Source: RHKX01 sp041393495
GTDB lineage: Bacteria > Actinomycetota > Thermoleophilia > Solirubrobacterales > 70-9
NCBI GenBank assembly: GCA_041393495.1
Contig: JAWKKA010000006.1
Span: 83,521 to 147,520, forward strand
Length of the DNA stretch: 64,000 nucleotides
Direction: 5' to 3'
Shown: piece after piece, positions 24,822 through 34,630 of the stretch
Numbering within the stretch: position 1 is the stretch's first letter
Layout of the letters: the number at the start of each line of letters is the position of its first letter
Notes under the pieces: generated by a model
The model's database searches: none
What the model was told of the DNA's origin: nothing
What the model saw: the letters and a program-made list of their open reading frames with translations, nothing else
Program-made: the position numbers and the translations under genes

Positions 24822-26236
24822 TGCCCGTCCCCGATCAGGAAGTTCAACAGGTCCTTGTCGCCGGCGGCCGCCGCGTCGGCGCGCTCGAGCGCCCGCGCGT
24901 CGATGCCCTTCGAGACGTCCTTGGCGCCGAGCCCGTTCAGGTCCACCGCCGACTGCGCGCCGGCATGCGCCCAGTTGGCGACGCAGCCGCTCCCCGGCTT
25001 CGTCACGAAATCGACGCAGTTGGTGATCTGGACCTGGGTGAGCAGGAAATGGCCGAGGTCGTCGAAGCCGTTGAACGAGTTCGACAGGTTGAGCCCGAAC
25101 TTGGCCAGGTAGTCGATCCCGCCGGTTCGGCGCAGCGTCATCAACAGCTGGTTCAGGCTGCGGGCGCCGGGGATCGACTTCTTCGCCGCCTTGCGGAGCT
25201 GGCGGACCACCGGCGCGGAGGCAGCGAGGTCGTCGCCGCTGGCCTCGGCGGCGTCGCCGAGGCTCGTCAGCGAGATCGTCGCCGCCCGCGAGAACGGGCG
25301 CAGGGCCCGGGTCGCGTCGGTCAGGCCGGGGGCGGCCCGGCGCAGGTCGGAGGCGACCGGGGTCGCCTGTACCGCGAAGCGGCGCAGCTCGACCATCGTG
25401 CTGCGCAGCTCCCGGAGCGCGTTCGGGAACTCCTCGAAGCCGGCGACGATGTCGTCGCGGCGCTCGGCGGCGGCCGCGCCGGTGGTGGCGGCGTTGCGGA
25501 TGAACCCGGCGAGGTGTTGGCGCTGGGCTGCCAGCGGGGTCAGGATCGTGTCGGAGTCCTCGGCGAGCTGGGCGAGCTGCTCGTTCTGCCGGGCCAGGGT
25601 CGCGAGCACCTTGTCGGTCTCCTGCAGCGCCGGGTTGGCGCGGCGGATCACCGCGGCGAGGTCGGGGCCGCGGGCGGCGAGTCCGGCGCCGAGGTCGTTG
25701 AGGATCAGCCGGAACCGATCGACCTCGGGCTCGCGGGTGATGTTCTGGACGAGGTCGAGGTCGATCTGCTTGCCGTTGTTCTCGATCGGCAGCCGGTACT
25801 GGCCGGCGCCGATCTCGCCGTCGGGGATCTGCTCGAGCGGCGGCGGCGGCGTGCTGCCGGAGGCGCGCGGCTGGGTCGGCTGGCATTCGACGTACTTCTC
25901 GCCGAGCAGCGACTGCGGTCGGATCAGGCACGAGGCGTCACTGAGGAAGTCCTCGAAGCCGGGATCGGTGATCGCGAGCACGACGGCCGCCTTGCCGGGC
26001 TCGTCGCCGCCGTCGCGCTTGACGGGCTCGCCGGGCAGCGAGACCGTGACCTCCTTGACGCTGCCGACGGTCGCCCCGGCGATCCGGACGTCCTCGCCGT
26101 GGACGAGGAACCCGGCGTTGTCGAAGTAGGCGCGGACCTCGTAGCCGTCGCCGCCATCGCCGTCGCCGGAGGCGGTTGCGGCGATCAGGCCGGCGATCGC
26201 CAGCAGGCCGACGACTATGGCGATGATCCTCCTCAT
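24818..26236 (-). CDS. Mce/MlaD-family protein, second of the operon
   Basis: The 472-residue product with a signal anchor at the very N-terminus (IIAIVVGLLAIAGLIAATASG). The MlaD domain reads YEVRAYFDNAGFLVHGEDVRIAGATVGSVKEVTV and LIRPQSLLGEKYVECQPT. A Pro-rich interruption (GSTPPPPLEQ) separates it from the helical channel region (about 165-400). Cysteines at SDASCLIRP and YVECQPT could pair. ATG overlaps the upstream stop by 4 bp. It resembles the others only in domain plan, indicating an old rather than recent expansion. Confidence 0.88.
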   Translation of the reverse strand: MRRIIAIVVGLLAIAGLIAATASGDGDGGDGYEVRAYFDNAGFLVHGEDVRIAGATVGSVKEVTVSLPGEPVKRDGGDEPGKAAVVLAITDPGFEDFLSDASCLIRPQSLLGEKYVECQPTQPRASGSTPPPPLEQIPDGEIGAGQYRLPIENNGKQIDLDLVQNITREPEVDRFRLILNDLGAGLAARGPDLAAVIRRANPALQETDKVLATLARQNEQLAQLAEDSDTILTPLAAQRQHLAGFIRNAATTGAAAAERRDDIVAGFEEFPNALRELRSTMVELRRFAVQATPVASDLRRAAPGLTDATRALRPFSRAATISLTSLGDAAEASGDDLAASAPVVRQLRKAAKKSIPGARSLNQLLMTLRRTGGIDYLAKFGLNLSNSFNGFDDLGHFLLTQVQITNCVDFVTKPGSGCVANWAHAGAQSAVDLNGLGAKDVSKGIDARALERADAAAAGDKDLLNFLIGDGQ

Positions 26237-27705
26237 GGTCCGGGCGGCAGCCAGCTCGGGTTGCAGTCGGCCGCGGTCAGTCCGCTGTTCGGCCAGGCCG
26301 GGCCGACGAACGGGTTCGAGTTGTCCGGGGCGGGCGCCGAGCCGCCGCCCGGGCAGCGCTCGTTGTTGCTCGGGTCGACGACGTAGGGGAGCGCGTTGGC
26401 GGCCGGGTACTGGGCGGGCGGGCCGGTATAGGCGGCCTGGTAGTTCCCGGTCAGGGTGTTCGTCCCGGTGTTGTAATCGAAGGTGTTGGAGCCGGCCGGC
26501 TGGACGCGGCCGTAGTGTCCGTTGCCGTCGTAGTAGGCGGTGACCTCGCCGAACTTCGAGAGGAAGCTGAGGAGGTCGGGCGTGTACGGCCGCAGGAAGG
26601 CGATGTCGTCCTGGGAGACGTTCATCGCGTGGATCGCTGCCGGCAGCGCGCCGCCGGCGCGCTTCTTGACCGTCGGCAGCTTCCCGAGCGTGTCGGCGAG
26701 GTCGTTGTCGGGACCGGGCAGGCGGGCGATGTCGGCGAGCTTCGTGAACACCGGCGTGCCGTCGTTGGCGACCTTCGCGGTCAGGCGCAGGAACGGGGCG
26801 GCGTGCCTGGTCGCCGGGTAGGAGGCCTGGACGAGCGGGTCAAGGTCGTCGAGGGCGGCCCGCAGGTTGACGAACGTGGTGTTCGTCTCCCGCAGCGCTC
26901 CCGGCAGCGCCGCGAGCGAGCGGTCGAGGTCCCGGTTGCGGGCCGCGATCGCTGCCATCGTCTGGTTCGCGGTCGTGATCAGCGAGGTCAGGTCGTCGCG
27001 GCGGTCGGCGAGGGCCCGGAAGGTCTGCGAGCCCGCGACGAGGAACCGCGAGAGCGCGACCGAGTCGCTGGAGAGCTCGGTGAACAGCTTCGTCGAGGTG
27101 CTCAGCGACGGGTTCAGGAACTTGTAGGCGCGATTGGCGAGCTCGCCCTTGCCGGCATAGACGGCCGCGTTGCCCTGGATGAACTTCTGCAGCGCCCGGC
27201 GCTCGCGCGGCCGGAAGATGTCGAAGAGCTGGTCGACGTCGACCGGGGAGGTCGTGTCCTCGCCTGTGATCGTCGAGCCGGGATCGATCTCGGCCTCGTT
27301 GTTGGGCCCGGGCGCGAGCGAGATGTAGCGGTTGGCGACGCCCGAGAGCGAGGTCATCCGGATCACCGCGGTCGTCCCCTCGCGAAGCGGCTCGTCCATC
27401 GTCACCTCGACGGCCGCCTGGGAGTCGTCGGTGAGGTCGATCGAGTCGATCGTCCCGACCGGCTGCCCCGCCGTCAGGACCTGGTTTCCGGGCACGAGCT
27501 GGCCGCCGGTCTCGAACAGCAGTCGGTACTTGTAGCCGCCGTTGCCGCCGAGCAGCAGCATCGCGACGACGGCGATCGCGACGACGAGCGCCGCCACGAC
27601 CGCGATGCGGGCCGGCGTCGAGGCGCCACGCTCCTCACGCAGATCCGGGAAGGGGGCCTCCGGCGCCGGATCGGCGCGCCGGTCCTCCCCACGTTTGCTG
27701 CTCAA
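26233..27705 (-). CDS. Mce/MlaD-family protein, first gene of the operon
   Basis: The 490-residue product has a 35-residue acidic/basic N-tail, a membrane anchor (IAVVAALVVAIAVVAMLLL) and an MlaD domain (YKYRLLFETGGQLVPGNQVLTAGQPVGTIDSIDL, VIRMTSLSGVANRYISLAPG). The channel helix region and a Pro/Gly/Asn-rich tail with two cysteines follow. The start is uncertain: TTG (27703-27705) has no adjacent Shine-Dalgarno sequence, while 13 bp upstream a GTG with AGGAGAG before it opens a 5-codon frame (MRPRR) whose stop overlaps the TTG. Either a leader mini-ORF couples translation, or one base is missing here and the GTG is the true start. MlaE-type permease and MlaF ATPase genes are not upstream. 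Confidence 0.85.
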   Translation of the reverse strand: MSSKRGEDRRADPAPEAPFPDLREERGASTPARIAVVAALVVAIAVVAMLLLGGNGGYKYRLLFETGGQLVPGNQVLTAGQPVGTIDSIDLTDDSQAAVEVTMDEPLREGTTAVIRMTSLSGVANRYISLAPGPNNEAEIDPGSTITGEDTTSPVDVDQLFDIFRPRERRALQKFIQGNAAVYAGKGELANRAYKFLNPSLSTSTKLFTELSSDSVALSRFLVAGSQTFRALADRRDDLTSLITTANQTMAAIAARNRDLDRSLAALPGALRETNTTFVNLRAALDDLDPLVQASYPATRHAAPFLRLTAKVANDGTPVFTKLADIARLPGPDNDLADTLGKLPTVKKRAGGALPAAIHAMNVSQDDIAFLRPYTPDLLSFLSKFGEVTAYYDGNGHYGRVQPAGSNTFDYNTGTNTLTGNYQAAYTGPPAQYPAANALPYVVDPSNNERCPGGGSAPAPDNSNPFVGPAWPNSGLTAADCNPSWLPPGP

Positions 27706-28054
27706 CGCCTGGGCCTCACTCGCTCTCCTGACAACCCCCCGGGGGGGAACCGGCAGCCTATCGGGCGCCGTGGCGTCTAGCTACCCGCAACCACCGCCTG
27801 GCAGGCCCGGCACGGCCGCACAGTCGGCGGGCCTTGCAGGTCGACGGGTCGGCGAGGACAGCGGATCGAGCAGCGCTGGGGTGGATGGCGCCGAGATCCC
27901 GGCCGCGATCGACCCCGGCGCGCGGGAGCGCTGGGGTGGATGGCGCCGAGATCCCGGTCGCGATCGACCCCGGCGCGCGGGAACGCGGCGGGCGGAGCTG
28001 CCCCGGCCGCGGCCGGGCGGATCCCCGCCCGGCGCGGATTCGGGATCGATCGCC
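27706..28054. other. gene-free gap upstream of the mce operon
   Basis: Contains a 12-bp CCCCCC-GGGGGG palindrome (27735-27746) within 45 bp of the mce start, a weak -10 candidate TAGGCT (minus strand, about 27756-27761), and the 55-bp tandem repeat described separately. No gene is seen. The palindrome could be an operator, but its low complexity makes chance plausible. Confidence 0.5.
27873..27982. repeat. 55-bp tandem duplication
   Basis: Copies at 27873-27927 and 27928-27982 differ at a single base (54 of 55 identical), each starting GCGCTGGGGTGGATGGCGCC. This is a recent duplication in noncoding DNA between the mce operon and the TetR gene. Confidence 0.9.
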
Positions 28055-28687
28055 TCAACCCGCCTCGAAGAGCCGGCGCGCGGTCTCCCGCCCCGCCTTC
28101 AGCACCTCGGTCTGGTCGCGGCCGGGATCGGAGAGCGCCTGGACGGCGAGCCCGTCGGCGATCGCGAACAGGTACGAGACGGTGGCCTCGGCGCCGAACC
28201 GGAGCTCGATCGCGCCGTCGGACTCCTTCTCCTCGAGCGCCCGGGCGACGTGGTCGCGCGACTTCCGAAACAGCGCCGCGACCTCACGGCCGATCTCATC
28301 GTTGCGACGGCCGGCCGCGAACAGCTCGAAGAGGACGATGAAGAAGCCCGGGTCGTTCTCGATCAGGTCCATCAGGCTCGAGACGAGCACGTCGAGGACC
28401 CCGTCGACGTCGCCGGCGGCGCGCAGCGGCTCGTCGAGCATCTGGATCCGGTTCTCGCTGTCGCGCCGGACCACCTCGACGAGGAGCCGCTCCTTCGTCC
28501 CGAAGTAGTAGTGCAGCAGCCCACGGCTGACGCCGGCCTCGGCGGCGACCCGCTCGAAGGTGGCCCCGGCGATCCCGCGCTCGGCCACCGAGGCGCGCAT
28601 CGCAGCGACGATCCGCCCGGCGCTGTCGCCGCTCAGCTCCCGGGTCGCGCCGGCTGTCTCGGCCCGGCTCCGCCGCGCGGCGGTCAG
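28055..28687 (-). CDS. TetR-family transcriptional regulator
   Basis: The helix-turn-helix reads RIVAAMRASVAERGIAGATFERVAAEAGVSRGLLHYYFGTKERLLVEVV, typical of TetR. The first ATG (28600) lies inside helix 1, so the true start must be upstream. The only in-frame candidate is a CTG at 28685-28687, which overlaps the upstream gene's stop by 4 bp (CTGA) just as GTGA/ATGA overlaps do elsewhere here. It gives 210 residues with a basic N-tail. A rare CTG start is unproven; a lost base is the alternative. The ligand domain has no assignable ligand. Same strand as the mce operon and 350 bp upstream of it, so it is a candidate mce regulator. Confidence 0.8.
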   Translation of the reverse strand: MTAARRSRAETAGATRELSGDSAGRIVAAMRASVAERGIAGATFERVAAEAGVSRGLLHYYFGTKERLLVEVVRRDSENRIQMLDEPLRAAGDVDGVLDVLVSSLMDLIENDPGFFIVLFELFAAGRRNDEIGREVAALFRKSRDHVARALEEKESDGAIELRFGAEATVSYLFAIADGLAVQALSDPGRDQTEVLKAGRETARRLFEAG

Positions 28688-29133
28688 GCCGCGGGCGATG
28701 GCGGCGCGGGCGAGGGCGGCGCGGTCGTCGAGGTGTACTCGAACTCCTCCTCGGCGCCGAAGAGCTGGTCGAGAACGGCCTTGCGGAGGTCCTCGCTGAG
28801 GGCGATCGCGAGGATCGCGCCGATGAACGCGATCACGATCAGCTTCAGGAACGGGTGGCCCCGCTTCGGTCGCTTCTCCGGCTCGCGAAGCGCCTCGGAT
28901 GCAGCCCGGAGGGCGTCGCTGGCGTTGCGGAGGTCACGCTGCAGGCGCTTGTCGTCGAGCAGCGCCGAAGGCTTCTTGGCCCCGGAGGCGCGCTCGTAGG
29001 CCTGGCGACCGGACTCGTAGGCGTCGCGCAGGTTCTCGCGCAGCTCCTCGTCCTCGATCAGGCGCTGGACGTAGGGCCGGGCGGCCCCGTAGGCGCTGCT
29101 CGCCTTGTCCTTCGCTGCGCTCTTGCTCGGCAT
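28684..29133 (-). CDS. small single-pass membrane protein, unknown function
   Basis: The 149-residue product from the ATG at 29131-29133, with an AGGAG Shine-Dalgarno sequence 9 bp upstream. The first 100 residues are charged and helical (YVQRLIEDEELRENLRDAYESGRQAYERA and LQRDLRNASDALRAASEAL), then one hydrophobic segment (FLKLIVIAFIGAILAIAL) and an acidic, Pro/Ala-rich end. Similar short helical-plus-TM proteins occur widely in Actinobacteria without known roles. Its stop overlaps the proposed TetR start. Confidence 0.7.
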   Translation of the reverse strand: MPSKSAAKDKASSAYGAARPYVQRLIEDEELRENLRDAYESGRQAYERASGAKKPSALLDDKRLQRDLRNASDALRAASEALREPEKRPKRGHPFLKLIVIAFIGAILAIALSEDLRKAVLDQLFGAEEEFEYTSTTAPPSPAPPSPAA

Positions 29134-29192
29134 TCGATCGCTCCTCTCGGTCCCGGTGCAGTTCGAAGCCAGCATAGCCCGAGACCGTGGCC

Positions 29193-31624
<2,432 letters not shown>

Positions 31625-31653
31625 CGCGCCCACCTGCCCGCGGCCGGTCCGGT

Positions 31654-32142
31654 TCAGTCGGCCGGCTCCGCCGGCTTGTCGATCGGGACCTTCCGGGAGG
31701 CCGACTCCGGCAGCCGGATCGGCAGCTCGACCCGGAGCAGGCCGTCCTCGAAGGTGGCGCGGGCGGCCGCGGCGTCGATATCGACGCCGAGCTCGATCGC
31801 GCGCCGGAAGCTCCCGGTCGGGATCTCGACCTGCTGGTAGGCGCGGCCCTCGGTCTCCCGAACCGGGCGCCGGCCCGAGATCACGAGCATTCGCCCCGAG
31901 ACCTCGATGTTGACGGCGTCCTCGGCGACGCCGGCGAGGTCGGCGACGACGATGGCCTGCGGACGCCGACCGCCCGCGGCAGCGCCAGCCTCACCGGAGT
32001 CGCAGTAGTAGACGTCGACGCGCGGGTGGAAGTCGCTGCCGCCGACCGCCGAGCGGGACGGCGCCCAGCCCTCGCCGAGCAGCTCGTCGATGTCGCGGCG
32101 CATCCGCTCGATGTTGACCAGCATGGTGCGCTGACGGGCCAT
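31654..32142 (-). CDS. Hsp20/alpha-crystallin small heat-shock protein
   Basis: ATP-independent holdase chaperone, 162 residues. The alpha-crystallin domain spans about 38-140: HPRVDVYY at the start, AIVVADLAGVAEDAVNIEVSGRMLVISGRR in the middle and the A-x-F-x-D-G-L-L signature ATFEDGLLRVELP near its end. The C-terminal tail has the RKVPID segment, close to the I-x-I anchor used for oligomer assembly. ATG at 32140-32142; TAGTCT lies 14 bp upstream as a likely -10. Hsp20 followed by lon suggests joint heat or stress control, though no HAIR or CIRCE element was recognised. Confidence 0.9.
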   Translation of the reverse strand: MARQRTMLVNIERMRRDIDELLGEGWAPSRSAVGGSDFHPRVDVYYCDSGEAGAAAGGRRPQAIVVADLAGVAEDAVNIEVSGRMLVISGRRPVRETEGRAYQQVEIPTGSFRRAIELGVDIDAAAARATFEDGLLRVELPIRLPESASRKVPIDKPAEPAD

Positions 32143-32153
32143 CGCGAGGCAGA

Positions 32154-32286
32154 CTAGATGATCGATTCCGCGCCCCCGTACGCGGGGGCCCACGGGCGCG
32201 CGGCGCGCCCCACGCAACCCCACGCCCGCCGCACGCGCGCGGGGTCGCCCCCCCACGTACGCGCGGATTCGGAATCGATCCTCTAG
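32154..32286. repeat. 133-bp element bounded by 17-bp inverted repeats
   Basis: CTAGATGATCGATTCCG (32154-32170) and the reverse complement of 32270-32286 match at 16 of 17 positions. Between them is a very GC-rich block containing CCCCCGTACGCGGGGG (32173-32188). The left arm includes the Hsp20 -10 region and the right arm the MBL gene stop codon. A 20-bp piece of the right arm (32261-32280) recurs at 28032-28051 with one mismatch, just past the TetR stop. It looks like a small interspersed or REP/MITE-like element. Confidence 0.6.
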
Positions 32287-33047
32287 ACGGCGAAGGTGGA
32301 CCCCTCGGCCGCGATCTCGACCGGCCCGGAGAATCCGGCGCCGGCCTCGGCGAGGGCCCGCTCGGCGTCGAGCTCGTCGGAGATGTGGGTCAGCACGAGC
32401 CGGCCGGCGCCGGCCCGCTCGGCGAGCTCGCCGGCCTCGCGGGCGCTCATGTGACCACGTTCGGCGACCGGCGCCGGGTCGGGCTCGATCAGCGTCGCCT
32501 CGGCGACCAGGACGTCGGCGTCCCGCGCGGCCGCGATCAGCCGCTCCGAGTAGCGGCCATCCGCGCCGAACACGATCCGGCCGCCGCCCGGGTCGATCAG
32601 CTCGATCGCGTGGGTCGGGCCGAAGTGTGGAACCGCGCGGGGCCGGATCGCGACGCCGGCTGCCGCGAGCTCGGCGTCCGGCTCGTACTCGGCGATCGCG
32701 AATGCGCGAGCGATCAGGTCATCGGAGCCCCAGGTGCCGACGAGGTGACGGAAGAACGAGTCGGCGCCGGTCGGCGCATGCAGACGCGGGCGGCGGGCGC
32801 CCGCGTCGGGGCCGACGGTCAGCGCGTAGGCGAACGGGACCAGGTCGAGCAGGTGATCGGCGTGGAGGTGTGAGATCACTACCGCCTCGATCTCGCGATA
32901 GTCGCGAAGCGCCCGCAACTTCCCGAACACACCATTTCCACAGTCGACGAGGAACGCCCGGCCCCCGACGCCCTCGACCAGGTAGCCGCTGCAGGCCCCC
33001 CCGGCGTCGCTCCACGCCGGGGACTTGCCGAGCACGGTCAGCTTCAT
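32283..33047 (-). CDS. metallo-beta-lactamase fold hydrolase, RNase Z-like
   Basis: The 254-residue MBL-fold protein has the zinc motif SHLHADHLLDLVPFAYAL, an early acidic loop (FLVDCGNGVFG), PHFGPTHAIEL, FGADGRYSE, ATLIE and a final TH (LVLTHISDE). The pattern fits the RNase Z / phosphodiesterase branch rather than antibiotic-hydrolysing enzymes, but it lacks a visible exosite arm, so tRNA processing cannot be asserted. Start ATG 33045-33047, exactly 12 bp after TAGGTT, predicts a leaderless transcript. Confidence 0.85.
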   Translation of the reverse strand: MKLTVLGKSPAWSDAGGACSGYLVEGVGGRAFLVDCGNGVFGKLRALRDYREIEAVVISHLHADHLLDLVPFAYALTVGPDAGARRPRLHAPTGADSFFRHLVGTWGSDDLIARAFAIAEYEPDAELAAAGVAIRPRAVPHFGPTHAIELIDPGGGRIVFGADGRYSERLIAAARDADVLVAEATLIEPDPAPVAERGHMSAREAGELAERAGAGRLVLTHISDELDAERALAEAGAGFSGPVEIAAEGSTFAV

Positions 33048-33053
33048 GGCGGG

Positions 33054-33059
33054 AACCTA
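33054..33059 (-). promoter_or_regulatory. -10 element TAGGTT of the MBL gene (leaderless)
   Basis: Minus-strand TAGGTT begins 12 bp before the ATG at 33047. No Shine-Dalgarno sequence is present, consistent with leaderless initiation. Confidence 0.45.
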
Positions 33060-33376
33060 CCCGGGTCGGCGTAGCCGCCGCGACCTACGCGGATCGGCGT
33101 AGCCGCCGCGACGACGGTCGCGCGGCGCCGCGATGTTGGCCCGGTGTGGGGACGGCCTCCTGGCGCCGGCTCCCTCGCGCTGGGGCGCCCGGGGCCGGTA
33201 TCTCGGCGCGAGCCACCCCGGCGCACCCGATCGCCGATCGGTCGCGCGGCGATGAGCGCGGGGTTGGCGGGCGACGGTCGTGCGGCGACGAGCGCCGGCT
33301 CGAGCGACGCGTCAGGCGGCGGCGAGCGGCGGCTCGAGCGACGCGTCAGGCAGCGACGAGCGCCGGCTCGAGCGCC
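33060..33376. repeat. two sets of tandem repeats downstream of the small Cys gene
   Basis: At 33065-33112 CGGCGTAGCCGCCGCGAC is repeated. At about 33281-33376 there are three units of 34 bp, with GGCTCGAGCG starting at 33297, 33331 and 33365. The last unit is the 3' end of the small minus-strand Cys-rich gene, so the others are copies of that gene end. No gene is visible between 33060 and 33345. Confidence 0.75.
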
Positions 33377-33624
33377 ACCTCATCGGCGCCGATCAGGAGC
33401 ATCGGCTGCGACGGCGGCGTCAGCCCGTGTGGCGAATCGGGGCGAAAGGTCGTGCAGGGTTCGCCGAGCTCGAGCGCGCACAGCATCCGGACTCCGAAGT
33501 AGCACGCCTCACAGCTGGGCTTCGCCTTCGCGCGACGGTTGCGACGGGGTTTCGGTGCTGCTGCGGCGGTCGGCAATTCGGGCCCTCCCTGGGGTGCGGT
33601 GGATGGAGTTGCCGAGGATGGCAC
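33346..33624 (-). CDS. small cysteine-containing protein, unknown function
   Basis: A 92-residue ORF from a GTG at 33622-33624. The N-terminal third is Pro/Ala/Arg-rich. It then reads KPSCEACYFGVRMLCALELG and EPCTTFRPDSPHGLTPPSQP, giving a Cys-x2-Cys...Cys...Cys set that could bind zinc or an iron-sulfur cluster. The pattern with CALxLxEPCxTFRP looks like a recurring small protein in related genomes, though I cannot name a family. The C-terminal 11 residues are encoded by the repeat unit that has been copied downstream. Confidence 0.5.
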   Translation of the reverse strand: MPSSATPSTAPQGGPELPTAAAAPKPRRNRRAKAKPSCEACYFGVRMLCALELGEPCTTFRPDSPHGLTPPSQPMLLIGADEVALEPALVAA

Positions 33625-33781
33625 CGACCGGTCGCCGCCGCCGGGGGTCGAGCCGCAAAGACCGACTAATGGGGGTACCCGGAGTTCGCCGCAAATCCCG
33701 CGTTCGCCGACGAGGTCCCCGCATTTTCGGCGCTCCGTCGACCACGGTTGTCGATGCCTGGCCTCCCGCGACGGCGCCCTC

Positions 33782-33787
33782 TACAAT
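33782..33787 (+). promoter_or_regulatory. -10 element TACAAT of the hydroxylase gene
   Basis: TACAAT matches the sigma-70 consensus at five of six positions and begins 17 bp before the ATG at 33799, predicting a leader of about 5 nt. A GAGGAG abuts the ATG but is too close to act as a normal Shine-Dalgarno sequence. Confidence 0.45.
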
Positions 33788-33798
33788 CCGTCGAGGAG

Positions 33799-34422
33799 AT
33801 GTCCGAGCGAACCGACCACCTCAGCGCCTCGCCACCGCTCTTCGAGAGCCGCCTGCTCGACTACTTCTCGCGAGTGCACCCGTCGATCCCCGCGATCGTG
33901 TTCGTGCCGGTCGTCGGGTTCTTCGTCTGGGCGGGCTTCGCCGGTGGCTACGGCGCCCTCTCGGTGATCGCGCTTTTCCTCGCCGGGATCGTGATCTGGA
34001 CGCTCACCGAGTACTGGCTCCATCGCCTCGTCTTCCACTGGGAGCCCGACCATCCGCTCGGCAGCCGCCTCCACTTCATCATGCACGGCGTCCACCACGA
34101 GCATCCCAACGACCCGCTTCGTCTCGTCATGCCACCGGCCCTGAGCATTCCGCTTGCCGCCGTGTTCCTCGGACTGTTCGCGCTGATCTTCGGCACCCCG
34201 GCCGCCTACCCGGTCTTCTCCGGGTTCATCGCCGGCTACCTGGCCTACGACTACACCCACTACTACGTTCACCACCGCGTCCCCAAGACCGCTGCCGGCA
34301 AGCAGCTACGCGAACATCACATGCGCCACCACTTCCAGGATCACCGTTACGGATACGGTGTCTCCTCACCACTCTGGGACATCGTCTTCCGGACGCGCCC
34401 ACAGAAGCGCAAGCAGCGATAG
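33799..34422 (+). CDS. fatty acid hydroxylase / sterol desaturase superfamily membrane enzyme
   Basis: Integral membrane non-haem di-iron oxygenase, 207 residues with about four membrane helices. The histidine clusters that ligate iron are complete: EYWLHRLVFHW, HFIMHGVHHEHPND, DYTHYYVHH and REHHMRHHFQDH. The pattern is closest to fatty-acid 2-hydroxylases (Scs7/FA2H catalytic domain). A lipid hydroxylation role in the membrane is therefore likely; the substrate is not known. The open frame extends 17 codons upstream, but the ATG at 33799 fits the TACAAT -10 and the family start. No electron donor gene is adjacent. Confidence 0.88.
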   Translation: MSERTDHLSASPPLFESRLLDYFSRVHPSIPAIVFVPVVGFFVWAGFAGGYGALSVIALFLAGIVIWTLTEYWLHRLVFHWEPDHPLGSRLHFIMHGVHHEHPNDPLRLVMPPALSIPLAAVFLGLFALIFGTPAAYPVFSGFIAGYLAYDYTHYYVHHRVPKTAAGKQLREHHMRHHFQDHRYGYGVSSPLWDIVFRTRPQKRKQR

Positions 34423-34513
34423 CGCCCGGTTCACCCGGCGTACCAACCGCTCCGTTGCTGCGCGTACCAACTGCCTCATTGCTTGGGGTTCAACCGGTTG
34501 CACCAACCGTACT

Positions 34514-34529
34514 CGGGTCGGCCGACCCG
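34514..34529 (+). other. 16-bp palindrome after the hydroxylase gene
   Basis: CGGGTCGG-CCGACCCG followed by GGTTTCACGTTCTCTCT. As RNA it could fold as a 6-bp stem with a GGCC loop and a pyrimidine-rich tail, so it may terminate the hydroxylase transcript, or be an operator for the wHTH gene 100 bp downstream. Just before it (34430-34512) a diverged pair of repeats with core CGTACCAAC is seen; no gene lies in 34423-34630. Confidence 0.4.
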
Positions 34530-34630
34530 GGTTTCACGTTCTCTCTACAGTGTGTGTCACGCATCGTTCGATCGTAAAGGGGGGGGAACGGGCGCGCCAT
34601 GACCACCCACGAGGAAACCAAGGAGTCGAG

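Noticed and set aside
27735..27746. CCCCCCGGGGGG as a defined operator
   Set aside because: Low-complexity G/C run; symmetry is trivial and no regulator of this type is known to me.
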